Of a stretch of 64,000 nt of DNA, positions 29,443 through 37,820 are shown piece by piece; position 1 is the stretch's first letter; each line of letters begins with the position of its first letter. The notes beneath the pieces were generated by a model, which was given only the letters and a program-made list of their open reading frames with translations, searched no databases and was not told the origin of the DNA. Source of the stretch: Pseudonocardia endophytica (lineage in GTDB: Bacteria; Actinomycetota; Actinomycetes; Mycobacteriales; Pseudonocardiaceae). The position numbers were made by a program, and so were the translations under genes. The stretch is from the NCBI RefSeq assembly GCF_004339565.1, contig NZ_SMFZ01000002.1, positions 496,001 to 560,000 on the forward strand, given 5' to 3'.

Positions 29443-29862
29443 ATGCTGATCCCCCGCAAGGTCAAGCACCGCAAGCAGCACCGTCCGCACCGCAGTGGCC
29501 TGTCCACCGGCGGTACGCGGGTGTCGTTCGGTGACTACGGGATCCAGGCGCTGGAGCCGGCCTACGTGACGAACCGGCAGATCGAGTCGGCCCGTATCGC
29601 GATCAACCGGCACATCCGTCGTGGCGGCAAGGTCTGGATCAACGTGTTCCCGGACCGTCCGCTGACGAAGAAGCCCGCCGAGACCCGCATGGGGTCCGGC
29701 AAGGGCTCGCCGGAGAAGTGGATCACGAACGTGAAGCCCGGCCGGATCCTGTTCGAGATGAGCTTCCCGAACGAGGCGACGGCGAAGGAGGCCCTTCGCC
29801 GGGCCATCCACAAGCTGCCGATGAAGTGCCGGATCGTGACCCGTGAGGGTGGTGACATCTGA
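29443..29862 (+). CDS. rplP: 50S ribosomal protein L16
   Basis: A-site tRNA-contacting protein of the large subunit; 139 residues. MLIPRKVKHRKQHRP is the family start, and TNRQIESARIAINRHIRRGG and RMGSGKGSPEKWITNVKPGR carry the two signatures. The ATG follows GGTGGGGAG at the end of rpsC. The stop overlaps the rpmC ATG (TGATG). Confidence 0.99.
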   Translation: MLIPRKVKHRKQHRPHRSGLSTGGTRVSFGDYGIQALEPAYVTNRQIESARIAINRHIRRGGKVWINVFPDRPLTKKPAETRMGSGKGSPEKWITNVKPGRILFEMSFPNEATAKEALRRAIHKLPMKCRIVTREGGDI

Positions 29863-30104
29863 TGGCGGCTGGTGGCACCAAGGCCGCGGAGCTGCGTGAG
29901 CTGACCGACGAGGAGCTCACGGTGCGCGTGCGGGAGGCCAAGGAGGAGCTGTTCAACCTCCGCTTCCAGATGGCGACCGGGCAGCTGGACAACAACCGGC
30001 GGCTGCGTACCGTCCGCCACGACATCGCGCGGGTCTACACCGTCATGCGCGAGCGTGAGCTGGGCCTGTCGGCCGCCCCGATCGACGGGGAGGGTGCGGC
30101 GTGA
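29862..30104 (+). CDS. rpmC: 50S ribosomal protein L29
   Basis: Small two-helix protein at the tunnel exit that helps dock trigger factor; 80 residues. The signature KEELFNLRFQMATGQLDNNR is present, followed by the second helix (RTVRHDIARVYTVMRERELG). It overlaps rplP before it and rpsQ after it, suggesting tight coupling. Confidence 0.98.
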   Translation: MAAGGTKAAELRELTDEELTVRVREAKEELFNLRFQMATGQLDNNRRLRTVRHDIARVYTVMRERELGLSAAPIDGEGAA

Positions 30105-30472
30105 GCGACAGCACCAGTGGCACGAGCGCCGACGTGCGCACCGTGGCCGACGACGCCACCGCGGCGAGCGCGCCGCAGACGGCGCACGTGAAGCCGGAGG
30201 GGCAGAAGCCCGACAGCCGCGAGCGCGGCGAGCGCAAGATCCGAGAGGGCCTGGTCGTGTCCGACAAGATGGACAAGACCGTGGTCGTGGAGCTCGAGGA
30301 CCGCGTCAAGCACCCGCTCTACGGCAAGGTCATGCGCCGGACCAACAAGGTCAAGGCGCACGACGAGGAGAACACGGCCGGTGTCGGCGACCGTGTCCGG
30401 TTGATGGAGACCCGTCCGCTGTCGGCCACCAAGCGGTGGCGGCTGACGGAGATCCTCGAGAAGGCCAAGTAG
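30101..30472 (+). CDS. rpsQ: 30S ribosomal protein S17
   Basis: 16S rRNA 5'-domain binding protein of OB fold. The core REGLVVSDKMDKTVVVELED and RRTNKVKAHDEEN is normal, but about 45 extra residues rich in Ser, Thr, Ala and Glu precede it, giving 123 residues against about 85 in E. coli. The GTG start overlaps the rpmC stop (GTGA). No other start with a good ribosome-binding site is evident, so the extension seems real. It ends this tightly overlapping run; rplN starts 10 bases later. Confidence 0.96.
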   Translation: MSDSTSGTSADVRTVADDATAASAPQTAHVKPEGQKPDSRERGERKIREGLVVSDKMDKTVVVELEDRVKHPLYGKVMRRTNKVKAHDEENTAGVGDRVRLMETRPLSATKRWRLTEILEKAK

Positions 30473-30482
30473 GAGTCGAGAA

Positions 30483-30851
30483 GTGATCCAGCAGGAGTCG
30501 CGACTGCGCGTCGCGGACAACACCGGTGCCAAGGAGATCCTGTGCATCCGGGTGCTGGGCGGCTCGGCTCGGCGCTACGCGGGGATCGGTGACGTCATCG
30601 TCGCCACGGTCAAGGAGGCCATCCCCGGTGCGGGTGTCAAGCGCGGTGACGTCGTCAAGGCGGTCATCGTCCGCACCCGCAAGGAGAAGCGCCGGCCGGA
30701 CGGCAGCTACATCCGGTTCGACGAGAACGCCGCCGTCCTGATCCGTCCGGACAACGGACCGCGTGGGACCCGCATCTTCGGACCGATCGGTCGCGAGCTC
30801 CGCGACCGGAAGTTCATGCGGATCATCTCCCTCGCACCGGAGGTGCTCTGA
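30483..30851 (+). CDS. rplN: 50S ribosomal protein L14
   Basis: Intersubunit-bridge protein and RsfS target; 122 residues, exactly the family length. The start IQQESRLRVADNTGAKEI, the signature GDVIVATVKEAIPGAGVK and the end REKFMRI-type segment (RDRKFMRIISLAPEVL) are intact. GTG start with AGGAGTCGAGA upstream. It is the first gene of the spc-operon segment, with rplX 3 bases downstream. Confidence 0.99.
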   Translation: MIQQESRLRVADNTGAKEILCIRVLGGSARRYAGIGDVIVATVKEAIPGAGVKRGDVVKAVIVRTRKEKRRPDGSYIRFDENAAVLIRPDNGPRGTRIFGPIGRELRDRKFMRIISLAPEVL

Positions 30852-30854
30852 GTC

Positions 30855-31211
30855 ATGGCCCAGTCGAAGGCCCAGAAGGTCAAGATGAAGGTGAAGAAGG
30901 GCGACACCGTCCTGGTGATCGCCGGCAAGGACAAGGGCGCCAAGGGCAAGGTCATCCAGGCCTACCCGGAGCGTCAGCGCGTCCTGGTCGAGGGTGTCAA
31001 CCGGATCAAGAAGCACACCCGGGTGAGCCAGAACCAGCGCGGTGCCGAGTCCGGCGGGATCGTCACGCAGGAGGCCGCGATCCACGTCTCGAACGTGATG
31101 GTCTGCGACTCCGACGGCAACCCGACCCGGATCGGCAAGAAGGCCGTCGAGGGCGAGGACGGCAAGACCCGCAACGTCCGGATCTCCAAGCGCAACGGGA
31201 AGGAGCTCTGA
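30855..31211 (+). CDS. rplX: 50S ribosomal protein L24
   Basis: Assembly-initiator protein of the large subunit; 118 residues. The KOW motif is at about residues 11-30 (KGDTVLVIAGKDKGAKGKVI), followed by VEGVNRIKKHTRVSQNQRGA. It has about ten extra N-terminal residues compared with mycobacterial L24. rplE starts 1 base after the stop. Confidence 0.98.
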   Translation: MAQSKAQKVKMKVKKGDTVLVIAGKDKGAKGKVIQAYPERQRVLVEGVNRIKKHTRVSQNQRGAESGGIVTQEAAIHVSNVMVCDSDGNPTRIGKKAVEGEDGKTRNVRISKRNGKEL

Positions 31212-31212
31212 C

Positions 31213-31776
31213 ATGACCACCGCAGAGAAGACCATCCCGCGGCTCAAGGAGCGCTACCGCGGGGACATCCTTCCCGCGATGCGCGAGGAGTTCGGCTACA
31301 AGAACGTCATGCAGATCCCCGGCCTGACCAAGGTCGTGGTGAACATGGGCGTCGGCGACGCCGCCCGCGACTCGAAGCTGATCGACGGTGCGCTGCGCGA
31401 TCTGGCCACGATCACCGGCCAGAAGCCGCAGCTGCGCCGCGCGACCAAGTCGATCGCGCAGTTCAAGCTCCGCGAGGGCATGCCGATCGGCGCGAAGGTG
31501 ACGCTGCGCGGCGACCGGATGTGGGAGTTCCTGGACCGGCTGCTGACGATCGCGCTGCCCCGTATCCGCGACTTCCGCGGGCTCGAGGGCAACCAGTTCG
31601 ACGGCCGTGGCAACTACACGTTCGGCGTCTCCGACCAGTCGATGTTCCACGAGATCGACCCGGACACGATCGACCGGCCGCGCGGCATGGACATCACCGT
31701 CGTCACCACCGCGACGACGAACGCGGAGGGCCGGGCGCTGCTGCGGCACCTGGGCTTCCCCTTCAAGGAGAGCTGA
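31213..31776 (+). CDS. rplE: 50S ribosomal protein L5
   Basis: 5S rRNA-binding protein of the central protuberance; 187 residues, standard. The signature MQIPGLTKVVVNMGVGDAAR and GVSDQSMFHEIDPDTIDRPR are clear. GGGAAGGAG lies 7 bases upstream of the ATG. Next is the zinc-type S14 gene, 2 bases on, as in other actinobacterial spc operons. Confidence 0.99.
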   Translation: MTTAEKTIPRLKERYRGDILPAMREEFGYKNVMQIPGLTKVVVNMGVGDAARDSKLIDGALRDLATITGQKPQLRRATKSIAQFKLREGMPIGAKVTLRGDRMWEFLDRLLTIALPRIRDFRGLEGNQFDGRGNYTFGVSDQSMFHEIDPDTIDRPRGMDITVVTTATTNAEGRALLRHLGFPFKES

Positions 31777-31778
31777 GG

Positions 31779-31964
31779 ATGGCGAAGAAGGCGCTGATCA
31801 ACAAGGCGAACTCGAAGCCGAAGTTCGCCGTGCGGGGCTACACGCGCTGCCAGAAGTGCGGCCGGCCGCGTGCCGTGTTCCGCAAGTTCGGCCTGTGCCG
31901 TGTGTGCCTGCGCGACATGGCGCACGCCGGCGAGCTCCCGGGCGTGAGCAAGTCCAGCTGGTGA
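31779..31964 (+). CDS. rpsZ: 30S ribosomal protein S14, type Z (zinc-binding)
   Basis: Short, 61-residue S14 of the C+ type. Four zinc ligands are visible: Cys24, Cys27, Cys40 and Cys43 (CQKCG..., CRVC). Zinc-free S14 paralogues in actinobacteria are longer and lie elsewhere, so this is the zinc-replete form. AGGAG is at 31767-31771, 7 bases before the ATG. A 76-base gap precedes rpsH. Confidence 0.98.
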   Translation: MAKKALINKANSKPKFAVRGYTRCQKCGRPRAVFRKFGLCRVCLRDMAHAGELPGVSKSSW

Positions 31965-32040
31965 CCTCCGGGTCGCCGGTTCGTTTCCTATCGCCGCAGG
32001 CCCCCGAGGGGAACCACGGCGGGAGAAGAGACTCCACACC

Positions 32041-32439
32041 ATGACGATGACCGATCCGATCGCAGACATGTTGACGCGTCTGCGGAACGCGAACTCGGCC
32101 TACCACGACCGCGTCGTGATGCCCCACTCCAAGCTGAAGGTCGCCGTGGCGGAGGTCCTTCAGAAGGAGGGCTACATCGCCGCGCACCACACCGAGGACG
32201 CCGAGGTCGGCAAGTCCCTGGTCGTCGAGCTGAAGTACGGGCGCAACCGGGAGCGCAGCCTCGCGGGCGTCCGCCGGGTGTCCAAGCCCGGCCTGCGCGT
32301 CTACGCGAAGTCGACGAACCTGCCGCGGGTCCTCGGGGGCCTCGGCGTCGCGATCATCTCGACCTCTCAGGGTCTGATGACCGACCAGCAGGCCTACCGG
32401 AGCGGCGTGGGCGGGGAAGTCCTCGCCTACGTCTGGTGA
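32041..32439 (+). CDS. rpsH: 30S ribosomal protein S8
   Basis: Platform protein that in E. coli also represses the spc operon; 132 residues, standard. The start TDPIADMLTRLRNANSAYHD and the C-terminal signature STSQGLMTDQQAYRSGVGGE are intact. GGGAGAAGAGA lies upstream. An alternative ATG two codons downstream is possible. rplF starts 16 bases after the stop. Confidence 0.99.
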   Translation: MTMTDPIADMLTRLRNANSAYHDRVVMPHSKLKVAVAEVLQKEGYIAAHHTEDAEVGKSLVVELKYGRNRERSLAGVRRVSKPGLRVYAKSTNLPRVLGGLGVAIISTSQGLMTDQQAYRSGVGGEVLAYVW

Positions 32440-32455
32440 GAAGGGAGAACTGACG

Positions 32456-32995
32456 ATGTCACGCATCGGAAAGCTGCCCGTCACCGTCCCGTCCGGTGTC
32501 GAGATCACGATCGACGGCCGCACGGTCACCGCGAAGGGCCCGAAGGGCACCCTGTCGCACACCGTGGTCGAGCCGATCACGGTCGAGCGCGACGACGACG
32601 GCGCGGTGCTGGTCAAGCGCCCGGACGACGAGCGCGAGAACAAGGCCTTCCACGGCCTGTCCCGCTCGCTCGTGAACAACATCGTGGTCGGCGTCAGCGC
32701 CGGCTACGAGAAGAAGCTCGAGATCCACGGCGTCGGCTACCGCGTCCAGCTCAAGGGCCAGAACCTCGAGTTCGCCCTGGGCTTCTCGCACCCCGTCGTG
32801 ATCGAGCCGCCGGAGGGCGTCACGTTCGCCGTCGAGTCGCCCACCCGGTTCTCGGTCCAGGGGATCGACAAGCAGGTGGTCGGCGAGACGGCCGCGAACA
32901 TCCGCAAGCTGCGCCGCCCGGACCCGTACAAGGGCAAGGGCGTGCGTTACTCCGGCGAGCAGATCCGCCGCAAGGTCGGAAAGACGGGTAAGTGA
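32456..32995 (+). CDS. rplF: 50S ribosomal protein L6
   Basis: Base-of-stalk protein contacting the sarcin-ricin loop; 179 residues, family length. Two repeated beta-alpha domains are present, with RIGKLPVTVPSGVEI at the start and the signature RRPDPYKGKGVRYSGEQI near the end. AAGGGAGAA is 6-7 bases before the ATG. The stop overlaps the rplR start. Confidence 0.99.
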   Translation: MSRIGKLPVTVPSGVEITIDGRTVTAKGPKGTLSHTVVEPITVERDDDGAVLVKRPDDERENKAFHGLSRSLVNNIVVGVSAGYEKKLEIHGVGYRVQLKGQNLEFALGFSHPVVIEPPEGVTFAVESPTRFSVQGIDKQVVGETAANIRKLRRPDPYKGKGVRYSGEQIRRKVGKTGK

Positions 32996-33411
32996 TGGCC
33001 GAGAGCAACGAGCCCCAGGTCTCCGGTGCCGCGCGGCGCCGGATGGCCTCGCAGGTGGCACGCAAGCGCCGGGACTCCAGGTTCCGCCGTCACGCCCGTC
33101 TGCGGAAGAAGATCTCCGGCACGCCGGTGCGTCCGCGCCTGTCGGTGAACCGCAGCTCGCGGCACATCGCCGTCCAGCTGATCGACGACCTGGCCGGCCA
33201 CACGCTGGCCCACGCGTCGAGCCTGGACGCCGAGGTGCGCACCGTCGAGGGCGACAAGAAGGCCAAGGCGCAGAAGGTCGGCGAGCTGATCGCCGCCCGC
33301 GCCAGGGAGGCAGGCGTGACCGCGGTCGTGTTCGACCGCGGCGGGCTGTCCTACCACGGCCGGATCGCCGCGCTGGCGGACGCCGCGCGCGAGGGAGGCC
33401 TCGAGTTCTGA
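32995..33411 (+). CDS. rplR: 50S ribosomal protein L18
   Basis: 5S rRNA-binding protein; 138 residues, with about 15 extra N-terminal residues. Core RLSVNRSSRHIAVQLIDD, KVGELIAARAREAGVTAVVF and DRGGLSYHGRIAALADAARE is typical. I chose the ATG in a TGATG overlap with rplF; the adjacent GTG at 32992 would add a single Met. rpsE follows after 37 bases. Confidence 0.98.
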   Translation: MAESNEPQVSGAARRRMASQVARKRRDSRFRRHARLRKKISGTPVRPRLSVNRSSRHIAVQLIDDLAGHTLAHASSLDAEVRTVEGDKKAKAQKVGELIAARAREAGVTAVVFDRGGLSYHGRIAALADAAREGGLEF

Positions 33412-33448
33412 TGATGGTGACACGCAAGGACACGGAAGGGATCGTCTG

Positions 33449-34108
33449 ATGCCGGGACGTGCACGGCGCGACGGCGGCGGCCCCAACAGTGGTGGCGGCC
33501 CCGGCGGCGGCAACGACAACAACAACAACCGCGACCGGCGTGACCGCCGGGACGGCGGCGGCCGTGGCGGGGCGCAGGACAAGACCCCGTACATCGAGCG
33601 CCTGGTCACGATCAACCGCGTGGCCAAGGTGGTCAAGGGTGGTCGGCGCTTCAGCTTCACCGCGCTCATGATCGTGGGCGACGGCGACGGGCTGGTCGGC
33701 GTCGGCTACGGCAAGGCCAAGGAGGTGCCCGCGGCGATCGCCAAGGGCGTCGAGGAGGCGAAGAAGAACTTCTTCCGCGTCCCGCGCATCGGCGGCACGA
33801 TCGTGCACCGCGTGCAGGGCGAGGCGGCCGCGGGCGTGGTGCTGCTGCGCCCGGCCAGCCCCGGTACCGGCGTCATCGCCGGTGGCCCGGTCCGCGCCGT
33901 GCTGGAGTGCGCGGGGATCTCGGACATCCTGTCCAAGTCCCTGGGCAGCGACAACGCGATCAACATCGTGCACGCCACGGTGGCCGCGCTGAAGTCGATC
34001 TCGCGTCCGGAGGAGGTCGCGGCCCGCCGCGGCCTGCCGATCGAGGACGTCGCGTCGACCCAGATGATGCGTCAGCGCGCCGCCGCGGCCGAAGCGGCGA
34101 GGACGTGA
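33449..34108 (+). CDS. rpsE: 30S ribosomal protein S5
   Basis: Decoding-fidelity protein with mRNA-helicase role; 219 residues. Residues 1-45 are a low-complexity Gly/Asn/Asp/Arg tract (NDNNNNRDRRDRRDGGGRGG) rather than the more Ala/Glu-rich extension of related species. The dsRNA-like domain (RLVTINRVAKVVKGGRRFSF, then VGVGYGKAKEVPAAIAKGVE) and C-terminal domain are normal. GGAAGGGA lies before the ATG. Confidence 0.98.
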   Translation: MPGRARRDGGGPNSGGGPGGGNDNNNNRDRRDRRDGGGRGGAQDKTPYIERLVTINRVAKVVKGGRRFSFTALMIVGDGDGLVGVGYGKAKEVPAAIAKGVEEAKKNFFRVPRIGGTIVHRVQGEAAAGVVLLRPASPGTGVIAGGPVRAVLECAGISDILSKSLGSDNAINIVHATVAALKSISRPEEVAARRGLPIEDVASTQMMRQRAAAAEAART

Positions 34109-34113
34109 GCGCC

Positions 34114-34299
34114 ATGGCGACGCTGAAGATCACCCAGGTGAAGAGCCGGATCGGCTGCAAGCAGAACCAGCGCGACACGCTCCGCTCGCTGGGGCTGCGC
34201 AAGATCCACCAGAGCGTGGAGCGCCCGGACGACCCGCAGACCCGCGGGTACGTCCACACGGTGCGCCACCTCGTGAAGGTCGAGGAGGTGGGGTCGTGA
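34114..34299 (+). CDS. rpmD: 50S ribosomal protein L30
   Basis: Small L30 with ferredoxin-like fold; 61 residues, starting MATLKITQVKSRIGCKQNQR, with the signature GLRKIHQSVERPD. A GTG at 34105 in frame overlaps the rpsE stop as GTGA and would add three residues (MSA); either start is possible. The stop overlaps the rplO GTG. Confidence 0.97.
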   Translation: MATLKITQVKSRIGCKQNQRDTLRSLGLRKIHQSVERPDDPQTRGYVHTVRHLVKVEEVGS

Positions 34300-34751
34300 G
34301 CGATGAGATCATCAAGCTGCACGACCTGCGTCCGGCGCCCGGCTCGAAGAAGGCCAAGCAGCGCGTCGGCCGCGGCGAAGGCGGCAAGGGCGGCAAGACG
34401 GCCGGCCGGGGCACGAAGGGCACGAAGGCCCGCAAGACCGTGTCGCCGCGCTTCGAGGGTGGGCAGATGCCGCTGCACATGCGGCTGCCCAAGCTCAAGG
34501 GCTTCAAGAACCGGTTCCGGGTCGAGTACCAGGTCGTCAACGTCGGCGAGCTCGCCGTCCTGTTCCCGCAGGGCGGCGAGATCGGTCCGGCCGAGATGGC
34601 CGCGGCCGGTGCGGTGCGCCGCAACGAGCCGGTGAAGGTGCTCGGCGAGGGCGAGCTGGACGGCGTCTCGCTGACCGTCTCTGCCCACAAGTTCTCCGCG
34701 TCCGCGCGCGAGAAGATCTCGGCGGCCGGCGGGTCGGTCTCCGAGCTGTAG
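34296..34751 (+). CDS. rplO: 50S ribosomal protein L15
   Basis: Late-assembly protein with an extended Gly/Lys-rich N-terminal arm (SKKAKQRVGRGEGGKGGKTA) and C-terminal globular domain (VNVGELAVLF...VKVLGEGELDG); 151 residues. GTG start in GTGA overlap with rpmD, GGAGGTGG upstream. It ends this part of the spc operon; 161 bp with a hairpin and a -10-like box separate it from secY. Confidence 0.98.
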   Translation: MSDEIIKLHDLRPAPGSKKAKQRVGRGEGGKGGKTAGRGTKGTKARKTVSPRFEGGQMPLHMRLPKLKGFKNRFRVEYQVVNVGELAVLFPQGGEIGPAEMAAAGAVRRNEPVKVLGEGELDGVSLTVSAHKFSASAREKISAAGGSVSEL

Positions 34752-34781
34752 TTCCACCGGCGTCGTCCGCGGACACGGCCG

Positions 34782-34845
34782 GCTTCCTGCGAGGAAGCCC
34801 GTCGTCGCGGGCGGCGCCGAACTGCTGTGTGGCGCGCTGTACAGT
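34782..34845 (+). promoter_or_regulatory. Hairpin and candidate secY-adk promoter
   Basis: A GGCTTCC/GGAAGCC hairpin (34782-34800) is followed by CCGAAC (34817-34822) and TACAGT (34840-34845) with a 17-base gap. This could be a promoter for secY-adk-map with about 65 bases of leader. The -35 match is modest. Confidence 0.5.
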
Positions 34846-34912
34846 CGCCGCACGGGTCCCGAGCCGCATGTGTGCTCGTCGAGAACCCATGAAGTCGTAG
34901 GAGGAGCCCCGA

Positions 34913-36223
34913 GTGCTCAGCGCGTTCCGAGCGGCCCTGACCACGCCGGACCTTCGCAAGAAGATCATCTTCACGTTGGTGGTCGTGGCCGTCTACCGGC
35001 TGGGCGCGAACATCCCCTCGCCCGGGGTGTCGTACGTCAACGTGCAGGAGTGCGTGAAGCAGGTCGAGGGCGGCGAGAACTCGTCGGTCTACTCGCTGAT
35101 CAACCTGTTCTCCGGCGGGGCGCTGCTCCAGCTGTCCATCCTGGCGCTGGGCATCATGCCCTACATCACGGCCAGCATCATCGTCCAGCTGCTGCAGGTC
35201 GTCATCCCGCGCTTCGAGCAGCTGAAGAAGGAAGGCCAGTCCGGCCAGGCGAAGCTCACGCAGTACACGCGGTACCTGACGATCGGTATCGCGATCCTGC
35301 AGTCGACCGGCTTCGTCGCGCTCGCCGAGCGCGGTCAGCTGTTCCAGGGCTGCAACCTCCCGATCATCCCGAACGGGAACGTCTTCTCCCTCGCGGTCAT
35401 CGTCATCGTCATGACGGCGGGCACCGCGGTCGTCATGTGGCTGGGCGAGCAGGTCACCGAGCGCGGCATCGGCAACGGCATGTCACTGCTGATCTTCGCC
35501 TCGATCGCGCACCGCATCCCGGCCGAGGGCAAGCAGATCCTGGACAACGCGGGCGGCCTGGTCTTCGCCGGCGTCTGCGTGTTCGGTCTCGCGATCATCG
35601 CCAGCGTCGTGTTCATCGAGAACGGCCAGCGCCGGATCCCGGTGCAGTACGCCAAGCGCATGGTCGGCAGGCGGATGTACGGCGGCACGTCGACGTACCT
35701 CCCGCTGAAGGTCAACCAGGCCGGTGTCGTGCCGGTGATCTTCGGTAGCTCCCTGCTCTACCTTCCCGACCTGGTCGCCCGGCTGGCCGGCTCGCAGGGC
35801 GGCGGGCTCCAGCAGTTCGTGCAGACCTATCTGGTCGATCAGTCCAACCCCGTGCACATTCTGTTGTACGTCGCACTGATCATCTTCTTCACCTACTTCT
35901 ACGTGGGCATCACGTTCAACCCCGACGAGCGGGCCGAGGACATGAAGCGCTACGGCGGCTTCATCCCCGGCATCCGCCCGGGCCGCCCGACCGCCGAGTA
36001 CCTGAACTTCGTGCTCAGCCGCATCACGCTGCCGGGCTCGCTCTACCTCGGCATCATCGCGGTGCTCCCGAACTTCTTCCTCGGGATCACCGGCACCGGC
36101 GGGAACCAGAACTTCCCGTTCGGCGGCACCGCCGTCCTGATCATGGTCACGGTCGGTCTGGACACCCTGAAGCAGATCGAGAGCCAGCTCATGCAGCGGA
36201 ACTACGAAGGTTTCCTGCGTTAG
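34913..36223 (+). CDS. secY: Protein translocase subunit SecY
   Basis: Channel subunit of the SecYEG translocon in the cytoplasmic membrane; 436 residues with ten predicted transmembrane helices. The SecY signatures NLFSGGALLQLSILALGIMP and the conserved cytoplasmic loops (RYLTIGIAILQSTGFVAL; AKRMVGRRMYGG) are intact. The GTG start lies 8 bases after TAGGAGGA. Standard secY-adk-map order follows; adk begins 96 bases downstream. Confidence 0.99.
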   Translation: MLSAFRAALTTPDLRKKIIFTLVVVAVYRLGANIPSPGVSYVNVQECVKQVEGGENSSVYSLINLFSGGALLQLSILALGIMPYITASIIVQLLQVVIPRFEQLKKEGQSGQAKLTQYTRYLTIGIAILQSTGFVALAERGQLFQGCNLPIIPNGNVFSLAVIVIVMTAGTAVVMWLGEQVTERGIGNGMSLLIFASIAHRIPAEGKQILDNAGGLVFAGVCVFGLAIIASVVFIENGQRRIPVQYAKRMVGRRMYGGTSTYLPLKVNQAGVVPVIFGSSLLYLPDLVARLAGSQGGGLQQFVQTYLVDQSNPVHILLYVALIIFFTYFYVGITFNPDERAEDMKRYGGFIPGIRPGRPTAEYLNFVLSRITLPGSLYLGIIAVLPNFFLGITGTGGNQNFPFGGTAVLIMVTVGLDTLKQIESQLMQRNYEGFLR

Positions 36224-36319
36224 GCTCGTCGCAGGTGGCCGCCCCTGTGAGGGCGCCGGTCCCGCCGTCCGGATCCCGGATGGCACGTTCCACAGTCGAT
36301 CTCAGGGAGGCGGGTTCAC

Positions 36320-36868
36320 GTGCGACTCGTTCTGGTTGGTCCGCCGGGTGCGGGCAAGGGAACCCAGGCGGAGCGGATGGCCGAGCGGTTGGACGTCCCG
36401 CACATCTCGACCGGTGACCTGTTCCGGGCGAACCTGAAGCAGGAGACCGAGCTCGGTCTCGAGGCGAAGCGCTACATGGACGCGGGCAACCTGGTCCCCG
36501 ACGAGGTGACCGTCGGCATGGTGCGCGACCGGCTCGGCGACGCCGACACCGAGAAGGGCTTCATCCTCGACGGGTTCCCGCGCACGACCGCGCAGGCGGA
36601 CTCGCTCGGCGGGATCCTGAAGGACAAGGGCCTGGAGCTCGACGCGGTCGTGCAGTTCGAGGTCGACGACGAGGTCGTCGTGCAGCGTCTGCTCGGCCGC
36701 GGCCGCAGTGACGACAACGAGGACACGATCCGCAACCGGCAGCAGGTCTACCGCGACGAGACCGCGCCGTTGCTGCAGTACTACGCCGACCGTCTCGTCA
36801 CCGTCGACGCGGTGGGCGAGGTGGAGGAGATCACCGAGCGCGTGTTCACGGCGCTCGGCAAGGGCTAG
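36320..36868 (+). CDS. adk: Adenylate kinase
   Basis: Cytosolic enzyme that interconverts ATP + AMP and 2 ADP; 182 residues. The P-loop GPPGAGKGTQAERM, the AMP-binding ISTGDLFRANL and the signature FILDGFPRTTAQA are present. It has the short LID (RGRSDDNEDTIRNRQQVY), without a zinc site, as in mycobacteria. The GTG start follows GGGAGGCGGG. map starts 25 bases after the stop. Confidence 0.98.
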   Translation: MRLVLVGPPGAGKGTQAERMAERLDVPHISTGDLFRANLKQETELGLEAKRYMDAGNLVPDEVTVGMVRDRLGDADTEKGFILDGFPRTTAQADSLGGILKDKGLELDAVVQFEVDDEVVVQRLLGRGRSDDNEDTIRNRQQVYRDETAPLLQYYADRLVTVDAVGEVEEITERVFTALGKG

Positions 36869-36893
36869 GACACCGAGGAAGAGGACGGCAGCA

Positions 36894-37736
36894 GTGCACT
36901 CGGGCCGGGGAGGTGTCCGCGGGGCGATCGCCCGCTACCGCGGACGCGACATCGAGCTGAAGACGCCGGCGCAGCTGCAGGCGATGCGCCGCGCCGGGTT
37001 GCTCGTCGCGACGACGCTGGCCGCGGTCACCGATGCCGCCCGCCCGGGCGTCAGTACCGCCGAGCTCGACGCGATCGCCGAGAGCACGATCCGTGCCGGG
37101 GACGGCGTCCCGTCGTTCCTCGGTTACCACGGCTTCCCGGCCAGCATCTGCGCGTCGGTGAACGAGCAGATCGTGCACGGCATCCCGTCGTCAGGGCAGG
37201 TGCTCGCCGACGGCGACCTGATCTCGGTGGACTGCGGCGCGATCGTCGAGGGCTGGCACGGGGACGCGGCGGTGACGATCGCCGTCGGCGACGTGCCCGC
37301 CGACGACCTGGCGCTGTCGGCCGCGTGTCGCGAGGCGATGCTGGCCGGTCTCGCGGCGGCCCGTCCGGGTGGACGCCTCACCGACGTCTCGCACGCGATC
37401 CAGGAGTCCTGCCGCGAGTCCGCGCGCCGCGACGGGCTGGACTACGGGATCGTCGCCGAGTACGGCGGGCACGGCATCGGCACGTCGATGCACATGGACC
37501 CGTTCCTGCCGAACCACGGCGACGCCGGGAGCGGCCCGAAGCTCCGCCCCGGGATGGCGCTGGCCGTCGAGCCGATGCTCACCGCTGGCGATCCGGAGAC
37601 GAAGGAGCTGGCCGACGGCTGGACCGTCGTGACCGCCTCCGGTCGTCGTGCCGTGCACTGGGAACACACGGTCGCCATCACCGAGGACGGGCCGTGGCTG
37701 CTCACCGCCCCGGCCGAGGAGACCGGCGCGGCCTGA
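36894..37736 (+). CDS. map: Methionine aminopeptidase, type I
   Basis: Removes the initiator Met from nascent proteins; 280 residues. The five metal ligands of the pita-bread fold can be placed: Asp in SVDCGAIVEGWHGDAAV (two), His in GGHGIGTSMHMDPF, Glu in LAVEPML and Glu in WEHTVAITEDG. The N-terminus carries about 20 residues rich in Gly and Arg before IELKTPAQLQAMRRAG. The GTG start follows AGAGGA. It closes the secY-adk-map unit; pntAA begins 84 bases later from its own leaderless-type promoter. Confidence 0.97.
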   Translation: MHSGRGGVRGAIARYRGRDIELKTPAQLQAMRRAGLLVATTLAAVTDAARPGVSTAELDAIAESTIRAGDGVPSFLGYHGFPASICASVNEQIVHGIPSSGQVLADGDLISVDCGAIVEGWHGDAAVTIAVGDVPADDLALSAACREAMLAGLAAARPGGRLTDVSHAIQESCRESARRDGLDYGIVAEYGGHGIGTSMHMDPFLPNHGDAGSGPKLRPGMALAVEPMLTAGDPETKELADGWTVVTASGRRAVHWEHTVAITEDGPWLLTAPAEETGAA

Positions 37737-37806
37737 CCCCGACTTACGGTCGGGTCGTGGTTGGGATGCCGATCACCACCGCGCGCGGGGGAGCCAGGTG
37801 CTGCAC

Positions 37807-37812
37807 TAGGTT
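37807..37812 (+). promoter_or_regulatory. Leaderless-type -10 box of the pnt operon
   Basis: TAGGTT ends 8 bases before the pntAA ATG and no Shine-Dalgarno site is present, so the transcript probably starts at or next to the ATG. Confidence 0.55.
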
Positions 37813-37820
37813 CTCCCGCT

